Of a stretch of 35,233 bases of DNA, positions 1-7,725 are shown piece by piece. The translations under genes were made by a program, and so were the position numbers. The notes beneath the pieces were generated by a model. That model worked only from the letters and a program-made list of their open reading frames with translations. It was not told the origin of the DNA and did not search any database. Origin of the DNA: Microbacteriaceae bacterium PS02333 (GTDB taxonomy: Bacteria; Actinomycetota; Actinomycetes; Actinomycetales; Microbacteriaceae); assembly GCA_029959665.1 (NCBI GenBank), contig JASCOI010000022.1, forward strand, positions 1 through 35,233. The letters are read 5' to 3'. Every line of letters starts with the position of its first letter. The stretch's first letter is position 1.

Positions 1-62
1 CGCCGGCCCCCACAGCGGGGCGGGGGCGGCGGGGGCCCGGGCCCCCCCGCCCCCCCCCGCCC
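1..62. other. G/C homopolymer-rich window edge
   Basis: Low-complexity sequence made almost only of G and C runs, downstream of the GH16 gene. I see no coding signal. The similar tract at the other end of the window suggests that an assembly stopped here rather than that this is a functional element; base calls in it are doubtful. Confidence 0.6.
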
Positions 63-78
63 GGCCCGTGTCCGGGCC
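63..78 (-). terminator. Hairpin terminator of the GH16 gene
   Basis: A perfect 6-bp inverted repeat, GGCCCG (63-68) and CGGGCC (73-78), with a 4-nt loop begins 4 bases past the stop codon of the minus-strand GH16 gene. There is no U-run, which is usual in high-GC actinobacteria. Termination is inferred from position and structure. Confidence 0.5.
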
Positions 79-82
79 TGCA

Positions 83-1162
83 TCACTCGGTCGTGGAGAC
101 CCAGTCGATGAGGAGGTTGCCGTCGGCGCCCCAGTTGCCGGTCTGGAACATGAAGCGGTGCGCGGTCGTCGGCACGTCCTCGGTCAGGGTCTGGAGGACC
201 TGGCCGTCGACGCTGTACGTGACCGACTCGCCGGGGACCCAGTCGATCGTGTACGTGTGCCAGTCCCGCCACGAGACGCCGGTGCCGACCTGGACGCGCT
301 CGTTCTCCTGCCCAGGGGTCATCGAGTGCTGGAACGCGGACGGGCTCGACTCGAAGTTGCCCTCGGGGAAGTCGATCTCGCCGTCGGACCAGACGTTCGA
401 GCTCGGCCAGAGCATGAACGCCGCGCCGTTGCCGTCGCCACCCGTGGCCTTGGCGCGGACGGAGAAGGAGCCGCCGACGTGGTCCCACGCGCCGTCCTTC
501 GACCCGAACGTGCCGGCAGCGCCCGCACCGCCGAGCTGGACGTCCATCACGCCGTCGTGGACGGAGACGGTCTTGCTCGGCTCGTAGATGCCGGAGGTGC
601 CGTCGGGGTAGGGCTGCCACGACTGCGGGTACAGGGACTGGACGAGGCCGGTGACCGCGGACGTGTCGAAGTTCTCGACGAACGACGAGTCGGGTGCGAC
701 GGCTGCGTCGTTCGCGACGGGCTCCGGGGCGGCCTGCTCGGGTGCCTCGGAGGGGTCGGACGTCGGAGCGTCGGTCGGCTCCGCCGTCGGGGTCTCCGTC
801 GGGGTGGCCGTCGGATCGTCCGTCGGCTCGTCGCTCGGCGTGCTCGTCGGGTCGTCGGACGGGGCGGGTGACACGACAGGCGGCGCCTGGTGCCACCGGC
901 CGCCCCAGCCCCACGCGTGGGCGGAGGCAGCGGTCGGGATCCCGACCAGCAGGGCCGAGGCGGTGACCGCGGCGAGGACGATGCGCCCGCGCTTCACCGC
1001 TGGCGCCGATCGATGGTGGACGGACTGGACGTGGGGGTCGTGCCACGCATGGGCGTGCACGTGCTTCGGGTGTGGATGTCGTGCTCCTCGAGGGCTTCGG
1101 GTTGGGGAGTCATCAGGGGCGGACGCACGTCTCGAGGGAATCGGTGACGTGTCCGCGAACAT
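83..1162 (-). CDS. Secreted glycoside hydrolase, family 16-like
   Basis: Probably an exported endo-beta-glucanase or related glycanase. The C-terminal half (about residues 160-359) is a concanavalin-like fold with the GH16 active-site signature E-I-D-F-P-E: E262 would be the nucleophile, D264 the helper and E267 the acid/base. All three are present, in the beta-bulge (laminarinase-type) spacing. A hydrophobic stretch at about residues 61-82 ending ASAHA looks like a Sec signal, followed by a Pro/Thr/Asp/Glu-rich linker (about 95-150). The ATG at 1162 puts an odd 55-residue His-rich segment ahead of the signal. The alternative GTG at 997 (V56, then KRGR) gives a classic signal peptide but has no clear ribosome-binding site, whereas the ATG has a weak one (CAGG). 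The fold and export are well supported. The substrate (laminarin, xyloglucan or another beta-glucan) cannot be told. Confidence 0.83.
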   Translation of the reverse strand: MFADTSPIPSRRASAPDDSPTRSPRGARHPHPKHVHAHAWHDPHVQSVHHRSAPAVKRGRIVLAAVTASALLVGIPTAASAHAWGWGGRWHQAPPVVSPAPSDDPTSTPSDEPTDDPTATPTETPTAEPTDAPTSDPSEAPEQAAPEPVANDAAVAPDSSFVENFDTSAVTGLVQSLYPQSWQPYPDGTSGIYEPSKTVSVHDGVMDVQLGGAGAAGTFGSKDGAWDHVGGSFSVRAKATGGDGNGAAFMLWPSSNVWSDGEIDFPEGNFESSPSAFQHSMTPGQENERVQVGTGVSWRDWHTYTIDWVPGESVTYSVDGQVLQTLTEDVPTTAHRFMFQTGNWGADGNLLIDWVSTTE

Positions 1163-1383
1163 CCTGCATCATCCTGTGCCCCTTTTGGGGGTCATCGCCA
1201 GAACGTCCCCCGAATTCCCCGCTCGGAGCACGGAGCGGCCGCTCGTGTACCCCGAGGTGCTCGGTCGTGGGGCGTGGGCTCGGACGACACCGCCCCGGTT
1301 CTGTGACCGTGACCGGCTCAGTCGAACCGGTCGGGTCGGTGCCCCGGGCGCCCGGCTGGTCAGGACTGCTGAGGCGCCGCCGG
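1163..1383. other. Intergenic region, possible terminator
   Basis: A 221-bp gap between two minus-strand genes. It contains GACCGG (1311-1316) and CCGGTC (1327-1332) as a 6-bp inverted repeat, 73 bases past the stop of the upstream membrane-protein gene, which could act as a terminator. Close to the GH16 start lies a CCCC-rich imperfect palindrome (about 1178-1192) that could be an operator. I see no further gene. Confidence 0.3.
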
Positions 1384-2034
1384 TCAGCGCCCCATCGCCC
1401 CGGTGAGCAGGTCGACGAGAGCCATCAGCCCGAGGACGGCCACGACCACGGACAGCAGCCAGACGAACCCGAGCGCGTACTCGCCCACCGCACGGAGGAA
1501 CGTCCCGTCGGCACGGCGGCCGGTCAGACGGTCGAGACGTCCACGACCTCCCGACCACAGCGCGGGAACGAGCGCGACGACACGCAGACGCCGATCGATC
1601 ACGAGCCCACCGTGGACGACACCCGTCTGATCGAGCAGGCGGAACGGGAGCACGAGGGCGCCGGGTACCAGGATCCGCCGGTCACCGAACACCGTCGGCG
1701 CGACGAGTGTGTCCCCGTCCCGCCAGCATGCGTCAGGCGAAGCGGCGAGTCCACAGACCCACTGCCAGACGATCCCGACGACGAGCACGAGCAGGAGCGT
1801 CGTGTTCGGCACCCAGCTCACCGGGAACCCGTCGGCGTCGTAGCCCTGTGCGGTCCACTCCGCCCGCGTCGCCCGGGTGAGGACGACCGCCAGGACGGTG
1901 ACGACGAGGAGCAGTCGTCCGGCCCACCGCGCCACCGTGAGCCACGGCGTCGGGCGGTGCACCGCCGGGGCCGGCAGCACCGAGTCGTCCCGGTGACGCG
2001 GAGGAGTCGTGGTGTCCATGACAGTCGTCATCAT
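1384..2034 (-). CDS. Membrane protein of unknown function
   Basis: A 216-residue protein I do not recognise. It has a short Pro/His/Arg-rich cytoplasmic-type N-terminus and two close hydrophobic segments (LLLVVTVLAVVL and TTLLLVLVVGIVWQWV). A central soluble region of about 90 residues follows (R-I-L-V-P-G then F-R-L-L-D), and a third hydrophobic segment near the C-terminus (V-W-L-L-S-V-V-V-A-V-L). The central part might be a small PH-like or beta domain, but this is a guess. The first ATG of the MMTTVMD cluster (2034) is chosen because GCGGG lies just before it; the ATG at 2019 has no ribosome-binding site. Reading further upstream gives Arg/His-rich low-quality sequence across the divergent neighbour. 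It is divergent from the exported protein starting at 2143, with 108 bp between them. Confidence 0.6.
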   Translation of the reverse strand: MMTTVMDTTTPPRHRDDSVLPAPAVHRPTPWLTVARWAGRLLLVVTVLAVVLTRATRAEWTAQGYDADGFPVSWVPNTTLLLVLVVGIVWQWVCGLAASPDACWRDGDTLVAPTVFGDRRILVPGALVLPFRLLDQTGVVHGGLVIDRRLRVVALVPALWSGGRGRLDRLTGRRADGTFLRAVGEYALGFVWLLSVVVAVLGLMALVDLLTGAMGR

Positions 2035-2142
2035 CCCGCAGCCGGGTTCGGGCCGCGTGCCCCAGTGGAGGGCACGGTGGCAGTCGCGCGTCCCCCGGTC
2101 GTGGACCTTGCGTCGTCCACGCGGTACGGCCACGCTGGCGAG

Positions 2143-2598
2143 ATGCGCATCCGGACCGTCGTCGCGCTCTCGATCGTGGGTGCCTGTGCGCTCGCAGGAG
2201 GGGGTTTCGCGATTCAGCACGTCCACGACCGCATCGTCGCGCAGCAGGAGGCCCCGGCCGCTGATGCCTCCGTCGAGACGGTGACGCGGGCGTACCTGCG
2301 GGCGGCGGAACGGCACGACTGCGCGCTCACCCGCCTGCTGACGACGTCGAACACGTTCTCGTGGTGCGGTGCGGCGCCGGACGCATTCTCGGACGGCTGG
2401 CCCGATCTCCGGTCATTCCGCGACCTCCGTGCGCCGGAACACGTGTCCGCCGAGGTCGGCGGTCGCAGCCAGGAGTGCGTGGCATCGACGATCGACCAGC
2501 GCTGGATGACCGGCGCCGAGCCCGGCGAGCTGCAGTGGAACTGGTGCTGGGTGCACACCTCGGGCGGCTGGCGGCTCTGGGACCAGGGTCAGGGCTGA
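2143..2598 (+). CDS. Small exported protein of unknown function
   Basis: A 151-residue protein beginning MRIRTVVALSIVGACALAGG, a short basic N-terminus and hydrophobic core typical of an export signal. The V-G-A-C at residues 12-15 could be a degenerate lipobox, making it a lipoprotein anchored outside the membrane, but Gly at -2 is unusual. After a short Ala/Gln-rich stretch the mature part (about 40-151) resembles the small alpha+beta domain of DUF4878/NTF2-like exported proteins: V-T-R-A-Y-L-R-A-A-E-R-H-D-C-A at the start and W-C-W-V-H-T-S-G-G-W-R-L-W at the end. It has five Cys in the mature part, perhaps forming disulfides. The start is the only ATG before the signal sequence; its ribosome-binding site (GGCGAG) is weak. 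Function is unknown. Confidence 0.6.
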   Translation: MRIRTVVALSIVGACALAGGGFAIQHVHDRIVAQQEAPAADASVETVTRAYLRAAERHDCALTRLLTTSNTFSWCGAAPDAFSDGWPDLRSFRDLRAPEHVSAEVGGRSQECVASTIDQRWMTGAEPGELQWNWCWVHTSGGWRLWDQGQG

Positions 2599-2694
2599 GA
2601 CGCACCGCTCGGCCTGCTCACGCCGGAGTGGTGCCGTGCAGCAGACGCTCGACGTGCTCGACACGACGGGCCCGGGCATGGGCACACTGGTGGA

Positions 2695-3777
2695 GTGCCC
2701 GGAACACGATCGTTCGACGTCCGCCCTGTCGACCTCCCGAAGACCGTGGAGGATCCGGAAGCCCGCGACTTCCTCGACTACCTGGCGATCGCGAGCCAGT
2801 CGATGTCCGAGCGGACGGGATCGACCGCGCTCTCCGACGACGCGCAGACGGTCCTCGCGGGACTTCGCGATCGCGCGCACCTGCGGTGGACGGTCTTCGT
2901 CGCCTACGAGAGCGGAGAGCCCGTCGCCGCCGCACAGCTCGCGGTCCCGGTGGACGCGGCAGACCATGCCGACGTCAGTGTCTTCGTCCCAGCGGCTCCG
3001 GCTGACCCCGACCGTGAACGGCACGTCCTCGCGGCGGTCGAGCGGGAGGCCGTCGCCCAAGGGTGCTCAACGATCCGGGTGGCGAGTCTGCACCGCCGCG
3101 ACGACGCTCGGGCTTCAGTTGCCCCCGGAAACGGCGTCGGCGCTGTGCCGGCTGATTCTCTGGCGCTGGCGATCGCCGCTGCTGGCTACGAGCTCGGGCA
3201 GGTGGTCCGGTACAGCCAGCTGCTCCGCGACGGGACACTGGACCGACGCATTGCAGAGTTGCGATCGGAGGCGTCGGCTCACGCCGGACCCGGCTACCGC
3301 CCGGTCTGGTGGTGCGGGCCGACCCCGCCGCAGTGGGTCGATGGCCTCTCCGCAGTGCTCAACCGGATGTCGAGCGACGCACCGCGGGGCGAGCTGGACG
3401 CGCGCGACGATCCGTGGAACGCGGAGCGTGTCCTCTCCCGGGACGCACACGTGGCGCGCATCGGCGGGCTCATCGGCGTCGCCGGGATCGTGCACGAACC
3501 CACTGGTCGACTCGTTGCGGTCAGCGAGCTATCGATCGGCACCGATCGGTCGGCCACGACACTGACAAAGTACACCCTGGTGCTGCCGGAGCACCGTGGC
3601 CACAGGCTCGGACTCCTGGCGAAGTGCACTGCCCTCACTGAATGGGCACGAGCGGTGCCGGAGTCACCGGCGGTCCTCACGGCCAACGCCGAGGAGAACA
3701 CCCACATGCTCGCGGTGAACACGTCGATCGGGTTCGAGCCGGCCTGGTGGTCCGGCGCGTGGCAGAAACACGTCTGA
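2695..3777 (+). CDS. Tandem GNAT-family acetyltransferase
   Basis: A 360-residue protein with two GNAT-like halves, as in mycothiol synthase-type or antibiotic-resistance-type double GNATs. The C-terminal half carries the recognisable acetyl-CoA site: V-A-V-S-E-L then T-L-V-L-P-E-H-R-G-H-R-L-G at about residues 300-305, matching motif A (Q/R-x-x-G-x-G/A) with H-R-G-H-R-L-G. It is followed by T-A-N-A-E-E-N-T-H-M-L-A-V-N-T-S-I-G-F, the usual Asn and G-F end of the fold. The N-terminal half (about 40-170) has E-S-G-E-P-V-A-A-A-Q but lacks a clear acetyl-CoA loop, so it is probably non-catalytic. GTG at 2695 is the start, preceded by GGTGGA very close by. The acceptor substrate is unknown. It is convergent with flgE and the two share a terminator. 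Confidence 0.8.
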   Translation: MPGTRSFDVRPVDLPKTVEDPEARDFLDYLAIASQSMSERTGSTALSDDAQTVLAGLRDRAHLRWTVFVAYESGEPVAAAQLAVPVDAADHADVSVFVPAAPADPDRERHVLAAVEREAVAQGCSTIRVASLHRRDDARASVAPGNGVGAVPADSLALAIAAAGYELGQVVRYSQLLRDGTLDRRIAELRSEASAHAGPGYRPVWWCGPTPPQWVDGLSAVLNRMSSDAPRGELDARDDPWNAERVLSRDAHVARIGGLIGVAGIVHEPTGRLVAVSELSIGTDRSATTLTKYTLVLPEHRGHRLGLLAKCTALTEWARAVPESPAVLTANAEENTHMLAVNTSIGFEPAWWSGAWQKHV

Positions 3778-3820
3778 CCGATCTCGCGGCATGGATCCGC
3801 GTCCCGCCGCACAACAGGAA

Positions 3821-3856
3821 GCAGTCCGCACCACGGCGAATCGTGGTGCGGACTGC
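3821..3856. terminator. Bidirectional terminator, acetyltransferase/flgE
   Basis: A perfect 15-bp stem (3821-3835 with 3842-3856) and a 6-nt loop, followed by TTTC on the plus strand and CTTCCTGTTGT on the minus strand. It lies between two converging genes, so it should end transcription both ways: the GNAT gene from the left and the long flagellar operon from the right. It is the strongest terminator in the window. Confidence 0.9.
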
Positions 3857-3927
3857 TTTCGGTTGTTCGAACGGCGGCGGCCGACGGCCCGACGGCCCAG
3901 CCCCGCCGTCCGCGCCGCCCTCCGCGC

Positions 3928-5103
3928 TCAGCGCTTCAGGTTCGTCAGCTCCTGCAGGACCTCGTCCGAGGTGGTGATGATGCGCGCGTTCGCCTGGAAC
4001 CCGCGCTGCGCCACGATGAGGTTCGTGAACTCCTGCGACAGGTCGACGTTCGACATCTCGAGCGTGCCGGACGCCAGCGATCCGACACCGGCGGAGCCGG
4101 GCGCGCCGACCGTGGCCTGTCCCGAGTTCGCCGTCGCACGGTAGCCGGACGCACCGGTCTTCTCGAGGCCGGCCGGGTTCGCGAAGGTCGCGAGCGCGAT
4201 GCGGCCGATGGCGAGCGAGGACCCGTTCGAGAACGTGCCGACGACGGTGCCGTCCTTCGAGATCGAGTAGCCCTGCAGCGACCCGGCCTCGTGCCCGTTC
4301 TGCGACGAGATCGATGCGGTGTTGAGCGCCGCGAACCCGGAGAGCTGGGTCATGTCGACGGTGATGCCACCGACCGCGAGGGTGCCACCGGACGCCACGG
4401 AACCGTCCGCGGCGAAGGTGATCGCACCGGTCGCCGAGGTCCCCTGCCCGTTCGACGCCGTGACGCTCCACCCGTTCGTCGTCCGCGTGTACGCCAGAGA
4501 GAGCGTGTGCTTGCTGCCGTTCTGGTCGAACACGGTGGCGTCGCGGTTGAGCGTCTCGCCGACGGCGGTGTCGGACGGCAGGTTGCCGGTGACGGTGGCC
4601 GAGGAGGTCGCGGTCGCCGGTGCAGCGGCGTCGAGCGGCAGGACGATGTCGGTGAGCTGCCCGCCGTCGTTGACCACGCCGTTCGTCGCGGAGTAGCCCT
4701 GGACGATCTTGCCGTCGGCGCTGACGAGTCGGCCGTTCGCGTCGAAGTCGAACGCGCCCGCACGGCTGTAGATCGTGTCGTTGCCGAGCCGCGTGACGAA
4801 GAAGCCGTCGCCCGAGATCATCAGGTCGGTCGCCTTGCCCGTAGCCTGCGCCGACCCCTGCGCGAAGTTGGTGGAGACGCCGGCGACCTGCACGCCGAGG
4901 CCGATCTGGGCGGGGTTCGTGCCGCCGATGCCGGTCTGTGGTCCGCCGGCACCCTGGGTCATCTGCGACAGGGTGTCCTGGAAGACCGTCGACGATGCCT
5001 TGAACCCGACGGTGTTGACGTTGGCGATGTTGTTGCCCGTGACGTCGAGCATCTCCTGGTGGGAGCGGAGTCCGGAGATACCGGAGTAGAGCGAGCGGAG
5101 CAT
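3928..5103 (-). CDS. flgE: Flagellar hook protein FlgE
   Basis: Subunit of the curved hook that joins the rod to the filament outside the cell, exported through the flagellar type III machine. The N-terminus M-L-R-S-L-Y-S-G-I-S-G-L and the N-N-I-A-N-V-N-T-V-G-F-K motif (about residues 24-35) are the flagellar rod/hook signature. The C-terminus (L-I-V-A-Q-R-G-F-Q-A-N-A-R-I-I-T-T-S-D-E) is the FlgEFG C-terminal coil, and the variable Ala/Thr/Gly-rich middle carries the hook D1/D2 domains. At 391 residues it is a normal, fairly short FlgE. AAAGGAA just before the ATG fixes the start. It is the last gene of the flgB operon, 48 bp after flgD, and a strong terminator follows. In many actinobacteria motA, motB and fliL-fliM would follow here; they do not. 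Confidence 0.95.
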   Translation of the reverse strand: MLRSLYSGISGLRSHQEMLDVTGNNIANVNTVGFKASSTVFQDTLSQMTQGAGGPQTGIGGTNPAQIGLGVQVAGVSTNFAQGSAQATGKATDLMISGDGFFVTRLGNDTIYSRAGAFDFDANGRLVSADGKIVQGYSATNGVVNDGGQLTDIVLPLDAAAPATATSSATVTGNLPSDTAVGETLNRDATVFDQNGSKHTLSLAYTRTTNGWSVTASNGQGTSATGAITFAADGSVASGGTLAVGGITVDMTQLSGFAALNTASISSQNGHEAGSLQGYSISKDGTVVGTFSNGSSLAIGRIALATFANPAGLEKTGASGYRATANSGQATVGAPGSAGVGSLASGTLEMSNVDLSQEFTNLIVAQRGFQANARIITTSDEVLQELTNLKR

Positions 5104-5151
5104 GGTGTGTTCCTTTCAGAACGAGACGGAGGGAGAAGCGGAGGGAGCGGG

Positions 5152-5583
5152 TCAGGCGGTCTTGATACCGGAGATCACGTCGAGATCGACCTCCTTCCCG
5201 TTCACGGTCACGGTCGGCACACTGTTCGCGTACGACACGGCTGTCGCGGCCCCGGTGACGGATGCACCGGAGGACGCGTCCGTGTAGGTGACCTGCTTGC
5301 CGACGAGGTTCGCCGCGGCGATGCGCATCTGCAACGAGAAGTTCTCGTTCCCCGTCGTGGTCTGGTTGGTGATCTGCTCCATCATCGCGAGCTGCGTCTG
5401 CTGGCTGATCATCTGGTTCGTGTCCATCGGCGAGGACGGGTCCTGGTTCTGCAGCTGCGTGACGAGCAGCTTCATGAACACCTCGGAGTCCATCGTCTGC
5501 GACTTCTTCGAGGCGGCGTTCGCGGCGAGGGCTGCGGCCTGGGTGGCCTGGTCGACGCTGCCGGTGATCCCGTCGAGGGGCAT
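5152..5583 (-). CDS. flgD: Flagellar hook assembly (capping) protein FlgD
   Basis: Scaffold cap on which FlgE subunits polymerise, lost once the hook is complete. The family core is clear at about residues 30-80: F-M-K-L-L-V-T-Q-L-Q-N-Q-D-P followed by P-M-D-T-N-Q-M-I-S-Q-Q-T-Q-L-A-M-M-E-Q-I. The protein is 143 residues, the short form common in Gram-positive bacteria: it keeps the conserved N-terminal region and only a small beta-rich tail, without the full Tudor/FnIII-like part of the enterobacterial protein. AAGGAA precedes the ATG. It lies between fliK (25 bp upstream) and flgE (48 bp downstream), the usual hook-gene order. Confidence 0.93.
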   Translation of the reverse strand: MPLDGITGSVDQATQAAALAANAASKKSQTMDSEVFMKLLVTQLQNQDPSSPMDTNQMISQQTQLAMMEQITNQTTTGNENFSLQMRIAAANLVGKQVTYTDASSGASVTGAATAVSYANSVPTVTVNGKEVDLDVISGIKTA

Positions 5584-5608
5584 GGTGGGTTCCTTGTCGT
5601 GGTCAGGA

Positions 5609-7027
5609 TCAGGCGAGGACGTCGAGTCCCGCGGTGCGGACGGTGGTGGTGGCGGGCCGAGCGTGCTCGGCGGTGGCGGGTCGAGCCTCCCGGTCGGGTT
5701 GCCGTGCTGCCGGACCGCCGGTCGGACGCCCGTCGCGGGCGGCTGACTGGTCCGCCGACTGGCCGGGGTGGTTCTGCGAGGACAGGTCGAGGGTGGTCGC
5801 GACCGTGCTGCCCTCGCGACGCAGGTCCGGGAGGACCTGGCGGACGGCCTCGCGGCCGGCGTCCGATGCGGCGAAGAGCTCGACGTGCATCCCGTGCGCG
5901 GTGACGTGCGCGCGGACCGTGACCGGACCGAGGGTGTCGGGAACGACCTGCACCGTCACCACGTGCTCCCCCGGGCCGGCCTGCGCGAGCGAGAACACGG
6001 GCCGGGCGAGCTGCTGGGTGAGCGGCGCGGGAGTCGCTGTCGGGGTCGCCGGCTGCGTCGCGGGGGCCGAGGCGGTCGCCGTCGGGGCGGTGGTCGTCGG
6101 GGACGGGACCGCGAAGGTCGCGTCCGGCGTCCGTCCGGTGGCGCCGGCCTGGAGGCTCGGCTCGGCCTGGGTGCGGACGATCGCGTCCGACCCGTGTTGC
6201 GGTGCGGTCGTCGCCGCGGCCGGTGCGGTCGGTGCGGTCGCGGCAGCCGGTGCGGCGGCCGCGGTCGAGACTCGCGCTGCGCGACCGTTCTCGGCCTGCG
6301 GGGCCCGAGGAGTGTCGCTCACCGCGGGACTCGGCGCACCGGTGGTGGGCGCAGCCGGGAGGCCGCCGGCGACCGCCGACGGCTCGCCGCCCGCAGCCGC
6401 GCCGGCCACCGCCGCGACGACGCCCGCAGGCGCGCCCGTGGTCGAGACCCGGGCTGCGCGACCGTCCTCGCCCTGCGCGGCCCGAGGGGTGTCACCTTCC
6501 GCGAGACTCGGCTGCGCGGCGCGCCCGGACGCCGGCTGCGCCGCGCCCGCGAGCGCCTCGGCCGAGACTCGTGCTGCGCGACCGTGCTCGGCCTCCGGAG
6601 CACGAGAACCGTCGCCCACCGCGAGACTCGGGGCGTCCGGGGTGGGGGCCGTGTGCGCTGCGCCCGGCACGGTGGGCGCTGGCGAGGCGGCCGCGACCGG
6701 GAGGCCGAGGAGTGCGGCGAGTGCGCCGGCATCCGCGGGTGCGGGCTGCGTGGGCACGGGCTCCGACGGCGCGATCTGACCCGGCGCGGCCTTCGTCGCG
6801 GTGGCGTCGACGGCCCCGCCGGACTCGACAGTGGTCGAGTCCGCCGCCTGACGTCCGTCCGTGTCCCGCGCCGGACCGCGCCCGGCGGCAGGCGCTGCGG
6901 CGGACGCAGCGGTCAGCGCGGCCGCGAACCCGGTGCTCGTGGTCGCGTCGTCCTTCGCGGACGACCCGGCACGAGCGGGAGCCGCAGCCGTGGGCGCGCC
7001 CGGGGCGGTGGGCATCGTCATGGTCAT
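5609..7027 (-). CDS. fliK: Flagellar hook-length control protein FliK
   Basis: A secreted ruler that measures hook length and switches the export apparatus from hook to filament substrates. The C-terminal domain (about residues 345-425) is the recognisable FliK switch domain: H-V-V-T-V-Q-V-V-P-D-T-L-G-P-V-T-V then G-R-E-A-V-R-Q-V-L-P-D-L-R. The remaining 340 residues are Ala/Pro/Thr-rich and poorly conserved, as expected of the ruler part. The middle holds three copies of a 24-residue unit (about 133-156, 173-196, 232-255; core G-R-A-A-R-V-S), encoded by unusually similar 71-bp DNA repeats. The start ATG overlaps the stop of the NlpC/P60 gene by 4 bases, so the two are translationally coupled. 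Total length 472 residues. Confidence 0.88.
   Translation of the reverse strand: MTMTMPTAPGAPTAAAPARAGSSAKDDATTSTGFAAALTAASAAAPAAGRGPARDTDGRQAADSTTVESGGAVDATATKAAPGQIAPSEPVPTQPAPADAGALAALLGLPVAAASPAPTVPGAAHTAPTPDAPSLAVGDGSRAPEAEHGRAARVSAEALAGAAQPASGRAAQPSLAEGDTPRAAQGEDGRAARVSTTGAPAGVVAAVAGAAAGGEPSAVAGGLPAAPTTGAPSPAVSDTPRAPQAENGRAARVSTAAAAPAAATAPTAPAAATTAPQHGSDAIVRTQAEPSLQAGATGRTPDATFAVPSPTTTAPTATASAPATQPATPTATPAPLTQQLARPVFSLAQAGPGEHVVTVQVVPDTLGPVTVRAHVTAHGMHVELFAASDAGREAVRQVLPDLRREGSTVATTLDLSSQNHPGQSADQSAARDGRPTGGPAARQPDREARPATAEHARPATTTVRTAGLDVLA
6264..6631. repeat. Three 71-bp direct repeats inside fliK
   Basis: Copies at 6264-6334, 6441-6511 and 6561-6631 share long identical stretches such as CTGCGCGACCGT and GACTCGG at the end. 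Their offsets (177 and 120 bp) are multiples of three, so each adds the same peptide in frame. The DNA between them is not repeated. They look like internal duplications of the FliK ruler region and could support recombination that changes ruler length. Confidence 0.85.
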
Positions 7028-7725
7028 GCGGCGGCGCTCCCGGACTGCAGCAGGGACATCAGCGCAGCGGTCTGCAGGTCGGTCCCGGACGAACCCGCAC
7101 CGGCAGCGGAGGCGGCCTTCGTCGCCACGGCGTCCTGGGCCGACGGCACGATGCGCCGGATGGTCGCGATGTCCGAGTCCTTGTACCAGTTGTCGACGAT
7201 GCGGACGTCCTTGCCGGGGCGGGGCGCGTGCAGCACCTTGCCGTCCCCGACGTAGATGACGACGTGACCCTCGCCCTTCGGGATGATCAGGTCACCCGGC
7301 TGCGCCTGCGCGAGCGACGGCACCGCGACGCCCATCTTCGCCTGGTCCGGCACGACGCGCGGCATGGTGACGCCGAGGTCCTTGAAGACGGTCTGGACGA
7401 GTCCGGAGCAGTCCATGCCCGAGGTGGTCGTCCCACCGAACACGTACGGGACGCCGAGGTACTTCTTCGCGTCGGCGACCACGTCGTCCCCCGTCGCACC
7501 ACTGCCGGTGGCGACGGTCCCCTTGCCGGCGTCGACGGACGTCGCCGGGACGGTCGTCGGCGGGGCGGTCCCCGAGGCGTCGGCGAGTGCCGACGCGAAG
7601 GCCTTCGACGCCGCCGAGTCGGCCGAAGAGGTCGACGCGGACGCGGTGGCAGCGGTCCCGCTCTGCAGCGTGTCGATCTGGGAGCGGATCTCGGAGATCC
7701 GGCTCAGCACGGTGTCGAGGCTCAT
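7024..7725 (-). CDS. Flagellar-operon NlpC/P60 peptidoglycan hydrolase
   Basis: A 233-residue protein with a short coiled N-terminus (about 1-25), an Ala/Ser/Thr-rich linker, and an NlpC/P60 cysteine peptidase domain at about residues 80-195. The catalytic Cys is in G-M-D-C-S-G-L, the His in E-G-H-V-V-I-Y-V-G and the third polar residue is the His of V-L-H-A-P-R-P-G, so the triad is complete. Family enzymes cut stem peptides of peptidoglycan. There is no signal peptide, and it sits between fliJ and fliK in an ATGA-coupled operon. I therefore infer that it is exported by the flagellar machine and opens the wall for the rod, the job of FlgJ in enterobacteria. No other FlgJ-like gene is in the window. 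Confidence 0.85.
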   Translation of the reverse strand: MSLDTVLSRISEIRSQIDTLQSGTAATASASTSSADSAASKAFASALADASGTAPPTTVPATSVDAGKGTVATGSGATGDDVVADAKKYLGVPYVFGGTTTSGMDCSGLVQTVFKDLGVTMPRVVPDQAKMGVAVPSLAQAQPGDLIIPKGEGHVVIYVGDGKVLHAPRPGKDVRIVDNWYKDSDIATIRRIVPSAQDAVATKAASAAGAGSSGTDLQTAALMSLLQSGSAAA

